64,000 nucleotides of DNA from Thuidium tamariscinum (lineage: Eukaryota > Streptophyta > Bryopsida > Hypnales > Thuidiaceae), in NCBI GenBank assembly GCA_947034885.2, contig OX344751.2, positions 41,073,082 through 41,137,081 on the forward strand, read 5' to 3'. The position numbers and the translations under genes are program-made. The notes beneath the pieces were generated by a model, which was not told the origin of the DNA, made no database searches, and saw only the letters and a program-made list of their open reading frames with translations. Shown here one piece after another: positions 61,101-64,000 of this stretch (positions within the stretch are counted from its first letter, which is position 1; each line of letters starts with the position of its first letter).

Positions 61101-63826
61101 TATACAAATAAATCAAGGAATAGAGCTGTCTTGATGACGTTAAGGCAGTGAACATTCCTAAAACGCACCAAACTATTTTACCAAATAGTTAGAGCTTAGA
61201 GAGCCACCTAACCTTGCTTCGCTGGTATCGTCAAAGCGAACAACATAGCAATAGTGCATATTGTCCAAGGCCTTAATCTGAAGATCAAGGTGATGGGAGT
61301 CTCCACCCTGTTTTATGATGCTGCCATTCAAGTCAAGAACAGTCAAAACATACAGTTTCTAAAATATTGGGGCTGAAGATGCAGGCTCAAATTTTGAGGA
61401 ATAAAACCAACAGATTGACCCTACACTCTCCAAATTGATGTTTAGACTCTAAAAATGGGAATATACTCTTACTCATAAGCTTGTTTATACGCTTTTAAAG
61501 CACCCCTGTAATCACCAGAGGAATCCAAACTATTTCCGTAGTTGATTAAAGCGACAGCTTGCCCCTGCCACAGGAAAATCTCAGTCGAAAGTACCATTAC
61601 AATCAGAGTGCAATGAAATCAAAAACTGTGCACAGTTAGTGCACCGCCACAACGGTCAGTTCAAATCTATATATGCTGATAGGTCAGGCTACATTTTGGC
61701 AGATAGGTTCATGACGCAGGCAGATAGGTCTAATCACTACATGAAGGCAGGCAAAGTGTCCTGCTGATACATGGTTACAGTCGGTCAAGAAGCTACCCAC
61801 CTCCTCATGATGCACGCGCTCGCACACCTTGAAGCTTTTATGATGCCATTTCTTAGCCTTCTCATAGTTGCAAAGACTATCATAAGATTCACCAACAATA
61901 TCAAATGCATCTCCCATCTTCTCTTGATCTCCAAGGGTGACCACCACTTTCTTTAATCTTTTGGCAAGCCTCAAGTGCTGCACAGATCAGGGTGACGAGG
62001 AAAAAGTCACCGACAAAGACTCCGTTATCATCGAACTGCCATCGAGCCCACTAGTAGTTTGTAGTAACAAGAAATTTGTAGTATGCAGCGAAGACAAAAG
62101 GCTAGAGACAATATTACCTTACCAAATGACCATCACAGCATACCACCAAACATAAGTATTGAAGGAAAAAATAATGTGGAGGCATAAAAGATACATTAGA
62201 TACTAGGAGAAATTCCTGCTGCTTATCGTCTGGTTATATCACGAATACACGACACCAAGTATCCTTTCCTCGACCCTCTACAGAAATGGGTAGAAAGGAA
62301 CGGTACCTCTTCCCAATACTGCAGTTCATAGGCCTTCCCGATCATCTCCTTCAGAAATTTAAACTCTTGCAGACAGAGGATTCTCTCTGAAGTCGTGCCC
62401 CGAGCTGCCTCCACAAGTCTTTGCATGTCTTTATGCTTTGCCAAATGCTCATTAAATACTGCCAATTTAGGTATAGCTGCCTCTACAACTTCTTTATTTG
62501 TCTCTACTGTTTTCATCAAGACGTCCTCGTCCTGCAATTTTCTAACAATCCCGAGCGCAAGGTTGTAGCAATTCATTGAATCTTCATAGTGACGCTGTTT
62601 GAAGTGAATATCGCCCAGATTGATCAAACCTTTGACCTCTCCTTGAGGGTGCGGAAGTGCTCGGCAAATCTCAATGTCTTTTAGAATATGGGTCATTGCT
62701 GGACTCCACTGGCGCTTCTCAGCATACAGACGCCCCAAGTTATGGTGCACTCGGGTCCTTGCTGCATCGTATTGCCCAACCTCTTCTTCGTCACAAATTC
62801 TAAGTCCACGATTCAACAATCTTCGAGCTTCCAATGGCTCATCGGTGATCATCTTCAATGTACCGAGGTTGTTAAACGCATCAACTAGCTCAACTACAAA
62901 ATTAGAGGAGCCTGGCACAGGGTTGACTCTCAATTTGTTAGCAAGGTCCATGGCCTTGCTTAAATATTCCTTTGCTTTTGGCAATGCCAATACATCATCT
63001 TTCAACTCGAGCATGTCCATGTATGTGCGTCCTAGCTGAGTGTAAGCCCTTTGCTGCTCAACCAGATTATCTGCTTTCAAAGCAAGATCCAGATGCCGTT
63101 CCTACCAGCAGAAATATAAGTTAGTCGAACTCCTCATGACAATTGCACCCGGCCTGAACTGTCCTTGAAATCGGTAATGAGAAGTAAATGAATTGCTAGC
63201 CACTGGCCTAGCTTCCTACAGAGACGAAACAGCAGAGACACTTCATAAAACATACCCAAAGGACCAGATGCCGGCCATTAGATCACTTCCCTTGCTTTGA
63301 ATGGTTCCATGTGAATGATTCAGCTTAAACATTTAATCCAGTAAAAAATGAATCCGGCAAATTTGCTGCGATTGTAACAAACTTTTAGAAAAGAATAAAT
63401 GTTCAAGAAAAATTAAGACTCGAAGGGATTATCAGAAATTGTTTCTTAAGAAAGTCATGTTCTAACCACCAGTGACTGAATTACGGCACTATCTCATTGT
63501 AAGCGAAATCGGAAAGTGGTTGGTCAAAACCGTACCTGGTAGTGCAGAGCTTCACTATAGTCTCCAAGGCGATGGTAAATTTCGCCAAGACATTGGCAAG
63601 TGGGCATCAAATTCAGAAGAGGGCCTTCATCCTGTCGTTTCACAGAAATGTCGTAATCTAAACGAAACCAGGTTAAGGCGTCCACATAATCGCCACGGTC
63701 CTTGAAAGCATGGCCAATTTGATTCGCCCAGCGAGCCTCCTCTTCGCGATCTCCATTTTCTTTGGCATTCCTGTAGCAAGCTTTCATGCCGTCGGGTCCA
63801 TCCATCTTCGCGTTCTTTCTCCCCAT
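55166..63826 (-). CDS. TSK: TONSOKU/BRU1/MGO3 (TSK), LGN-TPR plus LRR genome-maintenance protein, 19 exons
   Basis: Exons (minus): 63826-63536, 63101-62307, 61977-61801, 61564-61473, 61320-61213, 60904-60049, 59874-59736, 59234-59115, 58887-58751, 58634-58511, 58180-58068, 57796-57685, 57545-57441, 57280-57214, 56992-56872, 56744-56571, 56426-56309, 56039-55309, 55237-55166. All junctions agree in phase and give about 1483 residues. TONSOKU acts in the nucleus in replication-coupled repair and inheritance of chromatin state. N-terminal LGN/TPR repeats open with [10 protein letters not shown] and [12 protein letters not shown] large acidic, Lys/Ser-rich exon (60904-60049) follows, then a beta-rich segment, then leucine-rich repeats such as L-D-L-S-H-N-L-L and L-K-L-S-G-N-R-L. 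The Arabidopsis protein has 1311 residues; the extra length lies in the middle and in exon 18, whose first 150 residues are an acidic insertion. The start of exon 8 and the last exon are the least certain. Confidence 0.93.
59396..59498 (-). ncRNA. 5S-rRNA-like sequence in a TONSOKU intron (5S pseudogene or 5S-derived SINE)
   Basis: On the minus strand TCCCATGACATCTCTGAAGT is followed by TAAGCGCCAGAGG and then TACTGGGATGGGTGATGCCC with GGAAGTCTGCTATGG. This parallels the plant 5S rRNA order CCCATCAGAACTCCGAAGTTAAGC, then TACTAGGATGGGTGACC, then GGGAAGTCC. The match covers about 85-100 bases, including the internal promoter boxes, but has too many differences for a functional 5S gene. It lies in the intron between the seventh and eighth exons, in the same direction as the gene. 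It is either an old 5S pseudogene or the head of a 5S-derived SINE. Confidence 0.6.
59543..59640. repeat. Short direct repeats in the same TONSOKU intron
   Basis: ATTTCGAAGTCTTTTGAAAA occurs twice, near 59547 and 59609, about 62 bp apart, with a C- and G-run segment between them. The pair lies just upstream, in the minus direction, of the 5S-like sequence and may mark the boundary of an inserted element. Confidence 0.6.
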
Positions 63827-64000
63827 GGCGCTCCACTTCACAACCAGAACCTTCACGACCCACAAAAACGGTGGAGGAAGAAGATCTCAAACCAGTGAAC
63901 GTCTACGAAAGTTCACATCTTAACCGAGCTACTACGAAATCCAATAAAGGTAATGGTAACACACACCTAAAATGCAACACCTTGAACAGTTTTGCATGAG
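63827..64000 (-). promoter_or_regulatory. 5' leader / promoter edge of TONSOKU
   Basis: The minus-strand sequence upstream of the TONSOKU ATG reaches the window edge. An in-frame open stretch before the ATG lacks an upstream ATG, and the M-G-R-K start matches the M-G-R start of the Arabidopsis protein, so 63826 is preferred. No specific promoter element was identified. Confidence 0.4.

Overview
The window is nuclear DNA of a land plant. It holds spliced genes of plant type: a CNX2-type molybdenum-cofactor radical-SAM enzyme with a presequence, a TONSOKU/BRU1 gene with 19 readable exons, and an RGP/UDP-arabinopyranose-mutase-like gene. It also holds a kinase-TPR gene and long AT-rich intergenic stretches full of DNA transposons. 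The TPR-kinase and the intact piggyBac-type element hint at a bryophyte or another non-seed plant, but the sequence alone does not settle the lineage.

Layout. 1-1450: end of a CACTA transposase (DUF4216) and a CACTA-type terminus with a hairpin. 1759-8457 (minus): a kinase followed by a tandem TPR array. Eighteen 34-residue repeats are open; the flanking copies are decayed, and an 880-bp piggyBac-type MITE sits inside the array. 8.5-21 kb: mostly AT-rich spacer with two more MITEs and a SEC14-like exon fragment cut by a MITE end. 21.86-25.11 kb (plus): CNX2, seven exons, apparently complete. 28.79-29.77 kb (plus): an intronless RGP-like gene that keeps the glycosylated arginine but has lost the DXD-type acidic residues. 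31-45 kb: transposon-rich, with two Mutator-type MITEs with 9-bp duplications, a TA-target MITE, a 2.08-kb Harbinger-like element, several tandem repeats, paired palindromes, a WD40 fragment, an unidentified 236-codon open frame and a long hairpin.

46.56-54.13 kb: the most notable object, a 7.57-kb piggyBac-type element bounded by TTAA. Its three-exon transposase keeps the DDD residues and the C-terminal cysteine-rich domain and carries an N-terminal extension of more than 400 residues. Eight other piggyBac-like ends or whole MITEs in the window share its TTAA target and CCCTAAAGG-like termini, so an intact source and its non-autonomous derivatives appear to coexist here. 55.17-63.83 kb (minus): TONSOKU, with N-terminal LGN/TPR repeats, an acidic middle, a ubiquitin-like segment and C-terminal leucine-rich repeats. 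One of its introns holds a 5S-rRNA-like sequence.

The host genes do not form a pathway together. CNX2 serves cofactor synthesis in mitochondria, RGP nucleotide-sugar or cell-wall metabolism, and TONSOKU replication-coupled repair. All exon boundaries were assigned by eye from GT-AG sites, phase agreement and family conservation.
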